Counted from the first letter of the stretch, positions 1 through 15,100 are shown. The stretch: 64,000 nucleotides of DNA from Annona cherimola (GCA_030490835.1 CM059977.1:22549335-22613334); one strand, 5' to 3'. Notes: generated by a model not told the origin, from the sequence alone. A program made the numbers and translations.

Positions 1-1381
1 CATGCAAAATCATCTTCATTATTGGCTAAGCCTGATCACAACATTTTGGATTTGAAATCAGCTACATGTTTCTTGCATTGCCATCCTAGTCTATTGAAAA
101 CCATTGACCAAAAAGATATATATTGTCCAGTCGATGATGCGGTCTTGTTTTCATGCTCCTGCAGTGAACTATGTGACCTGCTTTACACTGTTCTGTTTCA
201 ATCATGTCTTGCAGGATGGGTTGCGTTGCTTTGGGTAGAAACTCATTCCACTTTCGTGTCATTTGGTAGTATTAAATGATGTTTAAAACCAATTTTTTGA
301 AATTTGCACTTGCATGCTCCATGAGTGCCATGAAATTCTTTTTATTTTGAATGAAACTAAAGTTTTCTTCTGATGCAAAGATGGAAGAATGTGGTCAATA
401 TGACCAAGAGAACAGACAGAGTCATAATCTGTTCTTATCTTTATTTCCAAGATAAAACTTTGTCAAGCTTTTCTTTTGAAAAAAATTTCAACAAAGGAAG
501 AGGGGAGAGGAGGGGTGAGGGAAGAGATATTCAACTGGCTTTTATTTAGGGGGCTCAAGTGTGGAGGTCGAAAACTTCCCTAGGTGGATGTTTGAGAGGA
601 TTTGATCTCTATGAGGCACAAAATGATTACTATAATTAGTTGGCAGCATGGAGAAATATCTGAAAGAATGGTTATTGGCAAATCCTATGAAAATCTGTAA
701 GTCTTCGGGGAGGCCCTTGGATGTTGAAGGCAAATATTCTGGAAGTGAATGAAACTGAGTTGCAGACCCAATTGGGTTTAGAACTTCTAGAAGACCTGGA
801 CATTAAAAGTAAACTCTACAGGTCGTGAAAGTCAGAGATGACCATAATTATTGAAGTTGCTCCAGCGATTTAACTTAAGAATGACCTGTTCTATAGAGCA
901 GCTGACAAGCACTTGCTTCTGCAGACTGGAATTGCCCAGGCAAAGCTATGACTGTTTGGGCTAAAAGACTTGTTTAAGCTGATTTTGCCCCAAATAATGT
1001 TTTCTGGCCCCCTTTTGTGTGATCAAGTCCCTTACGTAAATTCCTTGCTATCTATCCTTGTTGGAAGAGAACTTTTCAGATGGCCATCAACAAAGAACCA
1101 TCTGAATGAATTTTTTTAATTGGTCATGAGAGTAGAAAAGGAATGCATTGATGAAAGGCTCGTAATCTTTGTTCTTATCTGTATGAGCATGCATGAAAGA
1201 ACTGAATTTTGTTTTTCCTTTTTTCCGGTTTTTTTTTGTATCCTGTCATCACAGTCTAATCCCTCTCTTACAGTACACATTCATGTTGTTATTTCATAAG
1301 GTTAATTTTGTTTCACAATATTGGTTAGCATGCAGCTGGCTACACCTTTTTCACTGTCTCTAAAATTAATTTTCTCTATAG
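1..1381 (+). other. Upstream intron of the SSUH2-like gene
   Basis: I found no convincing coding exon here. The stretch ends in a pyrimidine-rich tract and an AG acceptor at 1380-1381, just before the first recognisable exon of the SSUH2-like gene. An open frame at 22-279 has no family resemblance and no start context, and I treat it as chance. Earlier exons probably lie left of the window. Confidence 0.55.
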
Positions 1382-3402
1382 GCAAATCTTAGATGAAGTG
1401 GAAATTCGAGAATTACTTATAGATCATGTTGGACATCGCTGTTGTTGGGGAAGTCGTCCAGCTCGGAAATGGAAGATACGTGCAGTGGAAGATTGCAATG
1501 TCTACATGGGAACTTTAGAGACTTTCATAGAAGAGAGAGAAATGATAAAAGAAATTACGCCATACCTTGGAGGAAAAATTGATGGCCATGATAATGGGCC
1601 TGAGCCAGGACTATGGGAATTAGATCTGAGGTCAGAGTTCCCACTTCTTTTTGTTCAGCACAAAGAGACCAGAGCTAAAATTCCTCATTCTGACACCATC
1701 TTGAGATGTTCAGGTAAGGCTATAGCATCTTTTTCGTTTATTTTGACTTTCAAAATGGTGAGGTATTTTCATTTTCCTAAACTGTCAAAATCACTCCCTA
1801 GCTAGAATGACATGCAAAACAGCCATCTATTGAACAGTGAAAATTAATGGGGTTGGAATACTAATTAGCAATTTCATTTCATGTCAGAAGCCTTTACTGA
1901 ATAGATGATTTATTGATCATGCCAACTTAAGTAGTTTGGGTTTTGTGACAAAGGATAATACATTGTGAAACAGGCTATGTATCAAAGTTTTTCCCTTCAA
2001 TTTTCTATCTAAGCAAGCATATAATCTTTTGTCTGAACTACAGTGTATTCATAAAAAAATAAAAATAAAAAAAAAATCTTGAAAATGGGACAGATTGTGA
2101 GGGACGTGGAGAAATTGCCTGCCCTGCATGTAATGCTGGCCAAGAACCTGGGTTTTACAAGGAAAATCAGATGATTCAGTGTCCACTTTGCCATGGGAGA
2201 GGTTTAATTGCACATAGAGATGGGTCGGATACAATGTGAGTTTGATTCTTTTCCTCTGCTATTTTGCATGATAACATGCTATTTCCTGCCTTATTTAATT
2301 TTGATACTAGTGTGTGACATTTTTGGCATGATTGCAGTTGCACAAATTGTGGCGGCAAGGGAAAGCTTCTATGTGCAACATGTGCATCTCGTGGGCTGAT
2401 GAAGTGTGGGAAATGTGGAGGAGGAGGCTCTCTTGTAACACATAATGTTGCTGTAATTAGATGGTATGTGTGCTCACATTTATGAATCCAATATCGCATA
2501 AACTGAAAACAACAAAATTAGCCAACTTCTAGGAGCGAAAACAGTTTGTGATCTGCACAGCTGATGTGATATATCCTTTTATTGCTGATTTTTGGCCGCC
2601 TATTATGAAAGTGACCTGGCATTCTGGCATACTGCTAAAAAGCGCAGAGAACAGCAGTAGAGACAAATGTGGATGCCTTCAAATTTTTTTTTTTTTTTTT
2701 TTTTTTTGCATTTTAGCAGATGCATTGTTTCACAAAAAAGAGTTGTAGGCTAAGGTGACAGCTTTGCAGTTGATCAAATGCTAGTTGTTTCTCCAATAGA
2801 TGCAGACCTGCTTCCAATGGACCTTTCAACATGTGCTTGCACCCATTGTTACTTTTCTTCATGTTTTCTAGTCAATGCTTTGGCATGCTGGCTTAGCATG
2901 TTGGATGTGCAAAAGATGGAACCCAATTTGAAACAGACAAGTGGTCAACTCAGGGCATGAGTTTAATGGCTTTGGCAGTGTAATATGCAGATGTTGAAGT
3001 TAGCTTCTGCTGCTTTGCAGGAAGACGCTGCTTAGGCGAAAAGTGAGTGCAAGCAGTGGTGCAGCATCCGTCCCGGACGAGGTGTTCCACAGAGCCAAAG
3101 GGGTGCAGCTGTGCAACACACAGGCTTACCAATGCACCCCTGCCTACTTTGCCGATTCATTTATCCTCAACAAGTTCTCATCCGATGTCATTGCCGACAG
3201 GCCTCCCGTCCCTCCCACTGCAAGGGTAATCTGCGAGCGACATGCCATCTCCGTCGTGCCTGTGACACGCGTGACCATGGTGCATCGGAATCGTTCCTTC
3301 AGCTTCTATATTGTGGGACTCAGCCGAGACGTATACATAAAGGACTACCCTTCAACTTTCTGTTGGGGCCTCTGCCCCTGTCTCAATTGGTTGGGTATAT
3401 AG
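1382..3402 (+). CDS. SSUH2-like protein with DnaJ-type cysteine-rich domain (3' part)
   Basis: Four exons read in one frame: 1382-1713, 2094-2235, 2338-2463 and 3021-3402 (stop TAG), all with GT/AG borders, giving about 326 residues. The N-terminal part seen here has the segment YLGGKIDGHDNGPEPGLWEL, typical of plant SSUH2-like proteins. Next come six CxxC motifs resembling the DnaJ/Hsp40 zinc-binding centre: CSDCEGRG, CPAC, CPLCHGRG, CTNCGGKG, CATC and CGKCGGGG. The first codon is split over the exon border at 1382, so upstream exons lie outside the window. The family lacks a J domain, so a role in protein folding or assembly is inference only. The C-terminal exon, about 127 codons, is less conserved. 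Exon borders are good; function is uncertain. Confidence 0.85.
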
Positions 3403-4014
3403 ATGGATAAAAGAGTACTCGGACTACTGGAGTTGAGGGTTTTTGTCACCGTCTGTCTTGCACTTGTTGTATACAAACCATTGTCATTGTTTGGGGCTTT
3501 GTTTTCATGTCTATCATGTTCATATGGTTCCCCAACTTCCCATAGCCCCTAGTGTTCCTGGCTCATCTCTAGCTTTTCAGCCGAAATAATGCGAAGGGGC
3601 GGGACGTGGATTAGGTATCCAAAATAAATACAATCATGTTGTTGCCTTCTCTGTAACATAGCTCCAATGGTATATGAGAAGTGCTTTTTGTGCTATTATT
3701 CTTGTCGCTATGATCAATGAGCCCAAACAAATCGGTGATGGACCAGCAGGTTTTGACGAGACATACAGCAGGCATGAGTTGAGAAATTTCAATGCTAGTA
3801 AAAGTCGGCACTAGATTAGTATAACCCATTAAAAAATGTTAAATGTATTACTTATCTTCTTCAATACCAACAAATCTATATAAAGCATGCGGTGGGCCCC
3901 ATAAGATAAAAATTATATGATTTTTTTTATCGAATAAATAAAAACATGTCATGGGGTATATGATAGAAATTTAACTCTTCACTCGAAAACAGTTCACAAT
4001 TCACATTACCTATT

Positions 4015-4167
4015 TCATATTTGAAACTTTTCATTATGGACTCATTTAATAATAATAATAATAAAATTTATACACAAGCAATTCCCATGGCTTATTGCAT
4101 ATTTGAAACTTTTCATTATGGATTCATTTAATAATAATAATAATAATAAATTAAGATTTATACACAG
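4015..4167 (+). repeat. Direct tandem duplication ending in (TAA)n
   Basis: About 50 bases starting CATATTTGAAACTTTTCATT occur twice, about 83 bases apart. Each copy ends in a run of AAT/TAA triplets followed by TTTATACACA. It is a local duplication with an expandable microsatellite. Confidence 0.75.
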
Positions 4168-4823
4168 CAAAGATTATATATAATATTTGCTGATGTAGCT
4201 ATTTGGGATCTCAAAACTATTTCAACAGTAAAAATACTTACGAAAATTTTATTTGTTATAGATAGCATTCAAATTCTATTTACTTATTTTAGAGCAAATT
4301 TTTTTTAAATAATTATAATGGTTTACATCAATGCTGCAGCGTAGACGGCGGCTTTTAGAGGACATGCAAAAGCTGGGAGGGTAGTTACATAACCTAACCT
4401 GTGAAATTTCAAGATCAATTTTCTGACTACAAAAAGAAAAAAAAGTCATGTGTCAACTGACTAGCAGGCCATTGATTTCTTTTTATTATAATTAGGGTCT
4501 GTTTGATAATAGGAAAAAGGAAAAAAATCACTACTTATTCACCTCTTTTAAAGTGATTTGATATCTTCGCTAACTAACAATTTTACTTTTTCAATTATTA
4601 CATGTATTTTATTAATTTACATTTTTCATATAATTATCCTCTCTATGTTATCCTTAATCCTAACTTTTAGAATTAGACAAAATCATGTTTAACATAATTT
4701 AAGTAAATTAGATAAATCTATTCATACTATACATATAAAAGACTTCGTCTTGCTTTTATGCTATTCAAATTATTTTTCATTTCTATTTTTTGCCTCGTCC
4801 AAAAACACGTAGCCTTCAGTATT

Positions 4824-4878
4824 AAGAATTACATGACGATGCTTACCAAAAAAAAAAAAAAAAAGAATTACATGACGA
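4824..4878 (+). mobile_element. Micro-retroposon: poly(A) insert between 16-bp direct repeats
   Basis: The 16-mer AAGAATTACATGACGA occurs at 4824-4839 and 4863-4878. Between the copies is a 23-base insert, TGCTTACC plus a run of A. This has the form of a target-primed reverse transcription product truncated to almost nothing but its poly(A) tail. Confidence 0.75.
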
Positions 4879-5079
4879 CAAAGTACACATGCTAGCTATA
4901 CACCTATATCAGGTGTGGCCTTTATTCTATCTAATAATCTAAGCCGTCCCCGTCCATCATACCGATCGGTACCATGGTTCTGTTGTCAGGACGAAAATTG
5001 ATTGAATATTGGAACGTCTGGGGGTCATACAGATAAATTAAAAATGCAACGAATTAATTTTAAGGCCATAGGAAAAATA

Positions 5080-5558
5080 GGGTTAATTTAAAATATACTC
5101 ACTACATTTGCCCTTAATTACAAATATACTTACTAAGTTTGAAAACTTTCATATATATCCACTAAGTATGGGTGAAATTTCAAATATACCCATTATGACA
5201 GTTATAAACATTTAATAATTTTAAAATTCCAAAATACTCCTGATTAATCTAAAATTTATTGTGATTTATGCAATATTCATACCGTTAAAACTCATTATGT
5301 CTAGCTTTCCTCTTACATTAAATGTGTTTCAAGTATATTGTTTAACTTCCATCATAGTTGAATGACTATTATTATTAAATAATAAAGGGCATTTTTGACA
5401 TTTCATATGATGAATAACGAAGATGTTTAATTATGCCTTAAGGAATGAATATATTTGAAAATTTAGTCATACTTAATTAGTATATGTGAAAATTTTCAAA
5501 CTTAGTGGATATATTTGTGATTAAGGGTAAATGTAACGGATATATTTAAAATTAACCC
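5080..5558. mobile_element. Long inverted-repeat element (non-autonomous, MULE-like)
   Basis: The arms begin GGGTTAATTT and end AAATTAACCC, and about 120 bases of each arm are imperfect reverse complements. Both arms carry 'ACTAAGTTTGAAAA' and 'AAATATA..CCACTAAGT' type blocks. There is no coding capacity. I could not identify a target duplication. Related arms recur at 47208-47623 and, more distantly, at 10500-10820 and 50015-51050. Confidence 0.65.
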
Positions 5559-6129
5559 TCGTAATTATTCACAAATGCAAATTCCTTCTCCACGATTCTC
5601 ACCGGACTCCTCAACAAACTTGAAGTTGAACTGGTGCAGCCGGGTGTGATAAAATAAGAAAAAGGTATCTTAAGGCAAAACAGACTGATTCGCTGCGAAG
5701 AAGGCTCACGCACGCCCACCTTCCGCGCTTCCGACGCCGCGCACAGCAACGCATGCATTCAGCCCAGCCCACTTAACGTTATTTAATATTTTTACTAGTA
5801 ACATAATTAAAATTATTAATCCTATTTTTTACACATTTAATAAAAAATATATATATATATCTAAGCATTAAATTATTTTTAATCAAATTAATTATATAAT
5901 GAAATTATGGTAATTGATGAACGGTATGGATGATGCTAGGAAAGCAGGAAGGAGTTTCAAAAGATAAAAGGACTACAAAACGAACAGAGTATTTTTATAG
6001 AACCAGGCCTTCTTTCCTTAGCTCCCCCTCTCGCAGTGTCGCTCGCTCTGGGTTCGGGGCGGGCTGGCGGGCCGTGAACGCAGAGCAAAGCAGAAGAGAG
6101 CAGAGGAGACGCGAGGAGAGGAGGTGGAC

Positions 6130-9100
6130 ATGTCGGCTCCGGTGTGGGTGATCCGGGCAGGAGGCGGAGTAAGCATTTCGTCACGAGATCTTGTTCCCTA
6201 CTGCTACGTGGGCATGGTGAGGAGAGCCTTCATCACGTTCCTGCTCTTCCTCATCTCCCTCCTGCTCTTCTCCAAGTTCTGGCTCATGCCCACTCTCATC
6301 GTACACCAGACCTTCGACGGAGTCCATCACACGTTCGATGGCGTGCACAGGGCCATCCGATATCTCGAGACTACTACATCCATGTCTGCCACGCCCCAAA
6401 AGCAAGTCTCACCAGTAAGATTCGATTCAAATTATTTATTTCATAAAATCTCTCTCTCGTTAATTTTTAATTTCTATGCTTACTGTAATATGATTTTGAA
6501 TTATGAAGACTTATGTTTTTAAATAAATTTAAGAGAAATGCTTCGATGATATTTAGAAATATCATCCATCTATTAGTTTCATTATCATGCCTATAACTAG
6601 GACCAAAAGCTCATTCCACTTAATTAAGATGATGTAGGTAACAAAAAACAGAAATTATTCATAACCCTTTAAGTTTTTTTTTCTTTTGTTAAAACATGCC
6701 ACCAATCATAAATTGAACACCAAAACTTCTAAAGTATTCATCTCACTTAAAATAATATTTGTATGTAGTTCTGTAACATTTTAATACTATGTTCAACTGA
6801 TTCAAATGAATTCTAAAACTTATATTTCTATACTTTTTTCTAAGTAGAGACCCACGTATGATTTCGATCTAAATGATTTTTGGTATCTTTGTTGAATGCG
6901 TGTAATTAATGAGTGGGATTTTGTACAATCACGAACACGTGATCCGAACTCCAAACATTACAAACGTGCCCCGCTCACTTTGCTCCATTACGTACTAAGA
7001 AAGTAGCTTCCTCATTAATTGTATTTAGTAATCTAAGCTTCTTGTGTAGAGTCCACTGTATATATCATGATTATATATGATCTGCAGCGTTTCTTTTTAA
7101 AATGATGCTGACCATAAATTTAGTGGGAGTTCTGATAAAAAAAAAGAGGAAATTTTCAAATTTTAACTTACAGAAAATGTTAACTCAATGATTTTTTTAT
7201 TTATTTTAGTGTATGCCCTCGTAGTAAAGTGCGTGCTAAGGCCCAATTACAAGAATATTAGGATCTAATAATGGAATTTATTCGTTGTCCAAAGTTGGAA
7301 ACACCTATATATTTAGTTACTAATTCATTACTAAAGATCCCATGCAAGAAAAATTTAATAATGGAAAAGTGTATTTGTAGCAACACGAATTTAAAATTTT
7401 ACAATATATGAAAAATTATTGCTCAAAGTATGAGTATTAGGAATCAGCTAACTTTGTTGCTAATATTCAAATTTGTGGCAATGGAGGCCCACAATAAGGC
7501 TTTAATTATGACGTAGAAGCATTTCATTATCGATTCTAAAATTATATCCAATTAGGATCCCTTTGGTATTCGTCAGAAAGAAAAAAGTTTCTCCCTATGC
7601 TTTGACGTCATTTTTGTCTGTTACCTAACTAATATACTTTTAAACCTTAACTACTTAACTAATATATTTTTGTTATTGCTTATGTTTGAAACAATTTTTT
7701 TATATTTTTTCAAACAACTCTACGACCTATTTTATAGGTATTTTGTTTATTCCTAATTATTACCTTTATATCCTATCTTATCATATCGTCTCTCTTTTTC
7801 AAAGTTCTTTCTTACTTTTTGTTTCCATTATTTTATTCTGTTACTAAACACATCTAGAAATTTCATTAGAAAGAAAAATTTCGCTAATTTTGGGGAAAAT
7901 TTTCTCGATTTTCTTGAATTATTTTGCCAAAATATTCAAAAGACAAGCAATTAATAATTTTGAATACAAGTTCATAAAATGTAAACATATATCTGAAATA
8001 GTGAACTTCGCTTTAAGTATTAATGCATAAAGAGTAATAAAAATGTATGGACATAAGATGGTGTTTTATACTCTAAATTATAAAATTGCAACTGTATCAC
8101 TTTTGTTATGGACACCTCAATGGGAGTTAAACACTTTATTAAAATGAAAAAAATGCCCCTATGAGTAAATCTTTTTGAATTTTATAGATATTTTTCTATT
8201 ATAATATTTATAATTAATTTTAAAATTACTTATAGTAGAAAATTCTAAAATTTAACTAACACAAAATTAATCTATTTGTGTGAGGAATTTTTTCTACAAA
8301 ATAATTTCTAAAGTTTGAGAAAGCATTTTCTTGTAATTTTTATTTAATGAAAAAATATATTCAATTGATTTTTTATTTTTTAAACATTTGTCACATATTT
8401 TATTATTTAATAATGTTATTTGAAATAATTGTTACAATATTTGATTTTATTTTTCATGGGAGCATTTTTATCACTTCAATAAAAATTTTAACTCGGAATA
8501 ATGGTTCCTTAACTGAAGTGGTATGCCTGAATTTCAGATAAGCTATATAGGTGTGGATGCAATGTTTTTAAAAGTTGTGATATTCTTGTAATTTTACGTA
8601 AACGATGTAGGGATATATAGAAAAAACCCACTACAGAATTATACAAAGCTAAAGAAACTGCATTAACTAACTATATCCATTGTAGCGTTAAGGGTATAAA
8701 ATAATGCATAAATAGAGTAATTTAAAATAAATATAAGGAAAAAACTGAATATCTTTATTTTGTTACTGCAGGCTTTCAACCTTTGGAAGAAACAAAACAT
8801 CGAGGACTACCGAAAATGCTTATTTGGAAGTAGAAATCAAACGAGTATGTTATGTAACATGTGTAGTGATTTATGGGAACATATTTCTCGGCTTGCAATA
8901 TATGAAAGTAGAAATACTTTGTTTGAGGCCCACCAATATGTGTTTTCGTAAAATCTGAATTATTCATCTTATTTTAAATAACGTTCAATTCATTATTTAT
9001 AAAAATGATTTCGAAAATACGTATACATACATCAAAATTGACTTAAAGGTTTTAATTTATATACATGATCAAATATTTTTAACTAAATACAACGCATTAA

Positions 9101-12100
9101 ACATATTGGGTGGTTTAGATTTCACAAAATCATATTAGTGAGGCACAATCTAAGTACTTCCACTTTGGGATTAAGGGAAAACCTTTCTAAAAAATCGCTT
9201 CATGTTATGTATCTGGTTTCTTTAAACTATTACTTGTGTTCATTACTTCACTTGCTTAATAACTCAGATTTCTTGGTTTTATTTTAATGAGTAGGAAACA
9301 CTTCTAACGGTTACATTTTAGTCAATGCCAACGGTGGATTAAATCAAATGAGAATGGGGGTATGTTTTCCAATTCCTACAGCGGTTTTATTAATTACTGG
9401 CCTGTTTTAAGCCTCTTTAATTTTCATAAATCCTTTAATTTTGATGCAAATTACTTTTAAACAAAGCTAGCTAAAGATGATCACATGCTTCATGGATTCA
9501 ATAAAATGCCAACATAACCAAGCATGCAGAAGCTACATAAAATGACCCTTCATCAGTTCAACAAAAATAAAAATAAAAAAGACCCTTCATCAGAAATATG
9601 TATTGAGTATTTGAGTTGTTATTGAAATCCTTGGAAGTTTATGGGAGGGCTTAATGATTGATTTTTTTTATTTTAAAGAATGTTTTTATTAAATTCAGTT
9701 CTATTTATAATATTCACCCATATATATTTTTCATGATTTAAAAATTCATATATATTGAAATTTTTTATAGCAAAGCAATACATTTAATTTCAAATTTCCG
9801 ATTTTTAGAATATGTAAACGTTGAACTTCGATGCTCGCGAAAGCATTGAAATATAACCCCTTACATTTCCAATATATGTGAATTTTTGAATAAGTTAGTT
9901 TACTAATGAACAAAGAAATATGGGTGAGTATTATAAATGGACTGAATTTAATAAAACTGTTACTTGAAATAAAATAACCAGAAATCGGTTGCATGTGATC
10001 ATCACTCCATATGAGAAGATGGACACTATTTAGTTATTTGGCCATAAGGCTGAATTTAAACGGCAAAAATCATATATTTATTTGAAGTAAATTTAAAACA
10101 CATGAATTATCATATCTTTATTTGAAATTTGATTATATATGCAGATATGCGACATGGTTGCCATAGCTAAGATTATGAATGCTACGTTGGTCCTTCCTCT
10201 TCTTGACCATACATCTTTCTGGAGTGATCCGAGGTTAATTTGACATACTAGACAAAAGATTTTTCATTCATACATTTTGCACATAAAAATATGACTATCA
10301 GTGTTGAATTTCTTGGTGTGTTTTTGCAGTGATTTTCAAGATATTTTTGACTGGAAACGCTTTACAGAAGTATTGAAAGATGAAGTTGAGATGGTAGAAT
10401 CTCTACCACCACAGTATCAAACCTTGAAGCCCTATGTGCAAACTCCTGTTTCTTGGTCAAAGGTATGAATGTTTAAATTTTCTAATATAAAATTAATGTT
10501 ATAGAATGATTTAATAGTTTAGATAATTTGCAAATATATCCATATAGTTTAACTATAATGGCAAATATGCTTATATAATTTCACAAATTGCAAATAATTT
10601 TCACGTAATTTGACTATAATTGCAAATATATTTATGTTATTATGACGTCATTATTGTACTATCATGAAGTGTATTTGTGAAAACTAAATCTATACACTTA
10701 ATTTCTGAAATTATAAATATATTCATATAGGTTATATATTTTTGTAAATATATTCTCTATAACATCATAACGATATAAGTATATTCGTCAAATTACGTGG
10801 AGCAAGTTACAATTTCTGAAACTATCCTAATAATTTGAATATTAGTTAATTAATATTATCATAAATGAGGTTGAGATAAAACTATTAAAATCTATTTCAC
10901 ACAAATTGACCGTTTTGATGATATTTTTGTCCAAGATAATAAAAACTTGTTTTTGCATAAACCGCAAAATTTGCTCCATAGATAGAAGATGACTAAGTGA
11001 TACATGTATCACTATTACTTAGTGTAGAACATATTACTTCTATAATTAAGAATATATTTTTGAAATCTAAACTATTAATATTATTTATAAACATATATTT
11101 TTATCATGTCAAAAACCATATCATTGAAAACTTTTATATTATAAAATCTAAACACTACATTAGAGACAATATGTAATTACTAAATTTTTGATATGATAAA
11201 TACGTATAAATAATATTAATAGTGGATTCAAAGAAAATTATTTTAAAATTAGAAAAAGTAGTCGTTCTATCATAATTAGTTAGGATGGATCACTTCTCTC
11301 TCTATGAAAGAAAATACTAAGGTGCGCCGGGTACACGCTAATTAAGATATTATCCGTTGAAAATGGGATGTACATTGATGATGAAATTAAAATTTCACTG
11401 TTTGTATAGGACTTTGACATCATTTGTTTTACCTTGGTATCAAAATTTCTTATAATGTAATTTGGAATTGGACACATTACTTTAAAATGCATATATTCAT
11501 GCGTAAATTATAAAAATACTTAGATCTATTCATTTATGTATTAAAATATGCTACTACTTAATTAATTCAATCATTTGTATAAAGAGAAGTAATGTTTTAT
11601 ACAATTTAGATGTTAAAAGTATAACTTTAAAATATTTAAATTAAACTATTTTCTTACATTAATTTTACATTGTTTTAAAATATGGCCATAAACATATTTG
11701 ATTTAGATGAAGTATAATGTGCTAATAAATAAATAATTTTAAATATAATAAGTGGATTAGATTTTGATTTATCATAAGTGTGGGACCCATTTGAAGATAT
11801 ATTGGATATATATGTAATTAAATTTATTTATGGGTATTCCATCCAAAAATTATTTATTGGTAAGGATTCAATGTATAAAGGTGTTTTATTTTATACTTAT
11901 ATTTATATTTTATTTATTTGAATCTACATATAATCTTTATATATCCACAGTTTACAATTTTTAAATTTTTATATATTTTTAATTTTAAAAATCATTTAGA
12001 TGAGATTAAGTGAAAAGTAGCTTTGGTTTTTGAAAATATAAAAAATACATAAATTTAAAAATGATAAATTTTAGTATACAAATTAATTAAATACATGTAA

Positions 12101-15100
12101 TCCGATATTCTGCAAATTAAAATTTTCTCTGCAGATCGGAATAATTTTTTTTTTAAAATGACTGTACATATATATTTTCGCAAACGTAATGACGAAATGA
12201 TTTTAGATCTTCATAAATAATATGCACAGGTTGATTACTACCAAAGCAACTTGGTTGAATTATTGAAGAAGCACAAAGTGTTGCAGTTCACACATAGCGA
12301 TTCTCGGCTTGCAAACAATGGTATTCCCACTTCGATACAAAAGCTAAGATGTCATGCGAATTACGTAGCTCTGCGATTTTCAAAAGAAATAGAAGATCTA
12401 GGAAAGAGGCTGGTTGCGAGGTTGAGAAGAGACTCCACCCCATATATTGCTCTCCACTTAAGGTACGACTTCTTTTAACGATATTTAATCAGAAGATCAT
12501 ACTTAATTATATCAGTGTTACAAATTACAAGATGTAACCTATATGTTTGCTATATATAGTCAGTCATTAGGGCTTGCTTGAATAAATTGAATTTGAAAGA
12601 GAGTAATCAGAAAGCAGCATACAAAACATGATGATATCATCAAAAAGCAAACATTAGAAATAAAAATATGGATATTGATAAAGATTTCAGTATGCCACAT
12701 TGATGATCAAATCAAAATCTTATCCATTCGTTTTATTTAACAGTTTTTGTTTTAACATGGTATTACAAATTACTTCAGTCAAATCCTTAGGTGAGTCCTA
12801 CTTCTTTAAAAATGTGTAAAATCATATATAAATTATGGAAAATATTGAAACCTATCCATCGATATCTTAAAACATAATAAAAATTTGTAGAATTATTTAC
12901 CGATCTAGGAATGATGTTTTAAACAGTTTTGTTGTTAATATGTGATTTTGAAATTCAAGTATAAATTAAAGTATTTTGTTACATTACTTGTATATATTTG
13001 TCGGATGAGATTATGAATATTTTTGATTTTGATGAAACTTAGTTTCCTAATTAAATAAATAATTCTAAATAGATTGAATTGGATTTTGACTTGTTATCAA
13101 GACAGGCGAAAAATAGAAGTAGCACACTAAAATCATTAGTGATAATTGTGCTTTGGAAATATTTCCATACTCATAATGTTATATTAGCCTAACTGAGGGA
13201 AAATGTATTTTTAAAATTTTTATTTCTCTAAAATTGATTTTTTATAGCAATCTTATTTTTATAGGGAGTGATTGCCTACAAAATTTTGCATGGATTTGTG
13301 TATATAAATGGTTATCTTCTAATTTTTTAAATATTTTTATATTATATCTTAACCATTTAAGTCAATTTATATATTTATGATACTAAAGCTCACTTTATCA
13401 AAAATTTATATATTATAAAATTTAAGATTATTTGGGAATGATTACAAAGTTTTTAAAAATATGAAAATAAATTTATGAAGGCTTTTGCTTATATGAAACC
13501 TTTCTTGTATATAAATAGATATGTAAAATTTTTAAAAAATTAGATGAATACTATGAAGAGTTTAGATAATAAAATATTGCAGTAGAAGTGAAAGAGCAAC
13601 ATTTGTATGAAACTTATATAGATGAGGTCCATGAACCTGTAAAAATTCAAAAATATATAAGAGAGCTGATCCAACGGCAATAATATGGCTGCTAATTGAA
13701 TATAGTTGATTTAAGGTGGTTGCATGTAACACTAGATGTATACTAATATTTTAGGGGCTTTTAACTATATGTAACCAAGATTTTGGCCGCATCTAACTTT
13801 GCATAATCCAAGATTTAGCCGTGCTTATTAACCATATGTAGCCATTTCCAAGGGGCTGCCATAATACTAAATAATATTAGATATAACTCACATTGTAGTT
13901 TCGTTTAACTATAAATAGTCAAGATGTTAGTTGTATTTAATTACACTTAGCTGTTTCAAAGTGGCTGCCTATAAAACTACATGGTATGCGGGAAATCTAG
14001 CTGCATTTGATACTAAATGAAGCCAAATAATTAGACTTAGCCGCAAAAAGTTTGGCTGCAGTTGAAGACTTTTGTTCTATTGCTATTCTAACAAAGAAAA
14101 GTGCTTAATTATTTTATATGTTTTGTAGATATGAGAAAGATATGCTTGCATTCACTGGTTGCAACCACAATCTTAGTTCAAAGGAATCGCTGGAGCTTGA
14201 AGAAATGCGGCAGAATATTTCACGTTGGAAAGAGAAGGAGATAGATGGGAAATTGAAAAGAAGGCAAGGCGAATGCCCAATGACTCCTCGAGAGGCAGCA
14301 ATTTTCTTGAAAGCCTTGGGATATCCTTCCACATCAAAGATATACATTGTTGCTGGAGAGCTTTATGGAAATGAAAGCATGTCTATACTCACAGCAAACT
14401 ACACAAACATCCATTCCCATTCCACTCTTGCATCGAAGATGGAACTGGAGCCCTTTCAGGCATACCTCAACCGTCTCGCAGCCTTGGATTACATTGTTGC
14501 CCGAGAGAGTGATGTGTTCATCTATACATATGATGGCAACATGGCCAAAGCAGTTCGAGGTCATAGAAGATTTGATGGATTCCGTATGACCATTGATCCA
14601 GATAGGTATGTTCATTTCCATTTTTTTTTAAAAAATATTTAGTTAACTCTTAATTTTTTAAGGGGAATGATTCAATACAACTTGTTGTATGAAAGTGTCT
14701 TATGAAACCGCTTATTTCTTTATTAAATTTTTTTTTTCTCAAAATCACGTATCGAAGACTTTATACACTATACTTTTTCGAAAAGAAAATTAATAGTTAT
14801 ATATTTACTTCCAAAAGATGCTAATTTTTAACAAAATATAAATTTCCAATAAAAGTAATTTTCAATGACATGATGAAACAAAGTGTTAAACAAAATAAAT
14901 GACTTAGATTTAAAAAAAATAAAATTAAAAAGCTGCATGGACACTTATATACAATGCAGCCTGCTGCATTGAATAATTTCTCTGATGGTTTGGGTGTTGC
15001 CACCGCACTCCCTAGTTGGGCTTTGAATCCTATGATGGAAGTTTCTTTGTCCCCGTGTGTGGGAGCTGTGGTCTCTCATACATGAGGAGCTTTGGTCACC

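Larger units (their letters stand above)
3403..6129. other. Intergenic region between SSUH2-like and O-fucosyltransferase genes
   Basis: No gene seen. The region is AT-rich and holds a local direct duplication (4015-4167), a micro poly(A) insertion (4824-4878) and a long inverted-repeat element (5080-5558). A GC-richer unique stretch lies at 5590-5770. The last 150 bases before the next ATG are purine-rich and probably form the 5' leader. The string TTAGGGTCTGTTTGATAA at about 4494 looks like one end of a Tourist-like MITE, but no partner end was found. Confidence 0.6.

Noticed and set aside
2176..2499. Minus-strand open frame across SSUH2-like exons
   Set aside because: Shadow of real exons on the other strand with no start context.
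2684..2707. T tract considered as another micro-retroposon
   Set aside because: No convincing direct repeat on its two sides.
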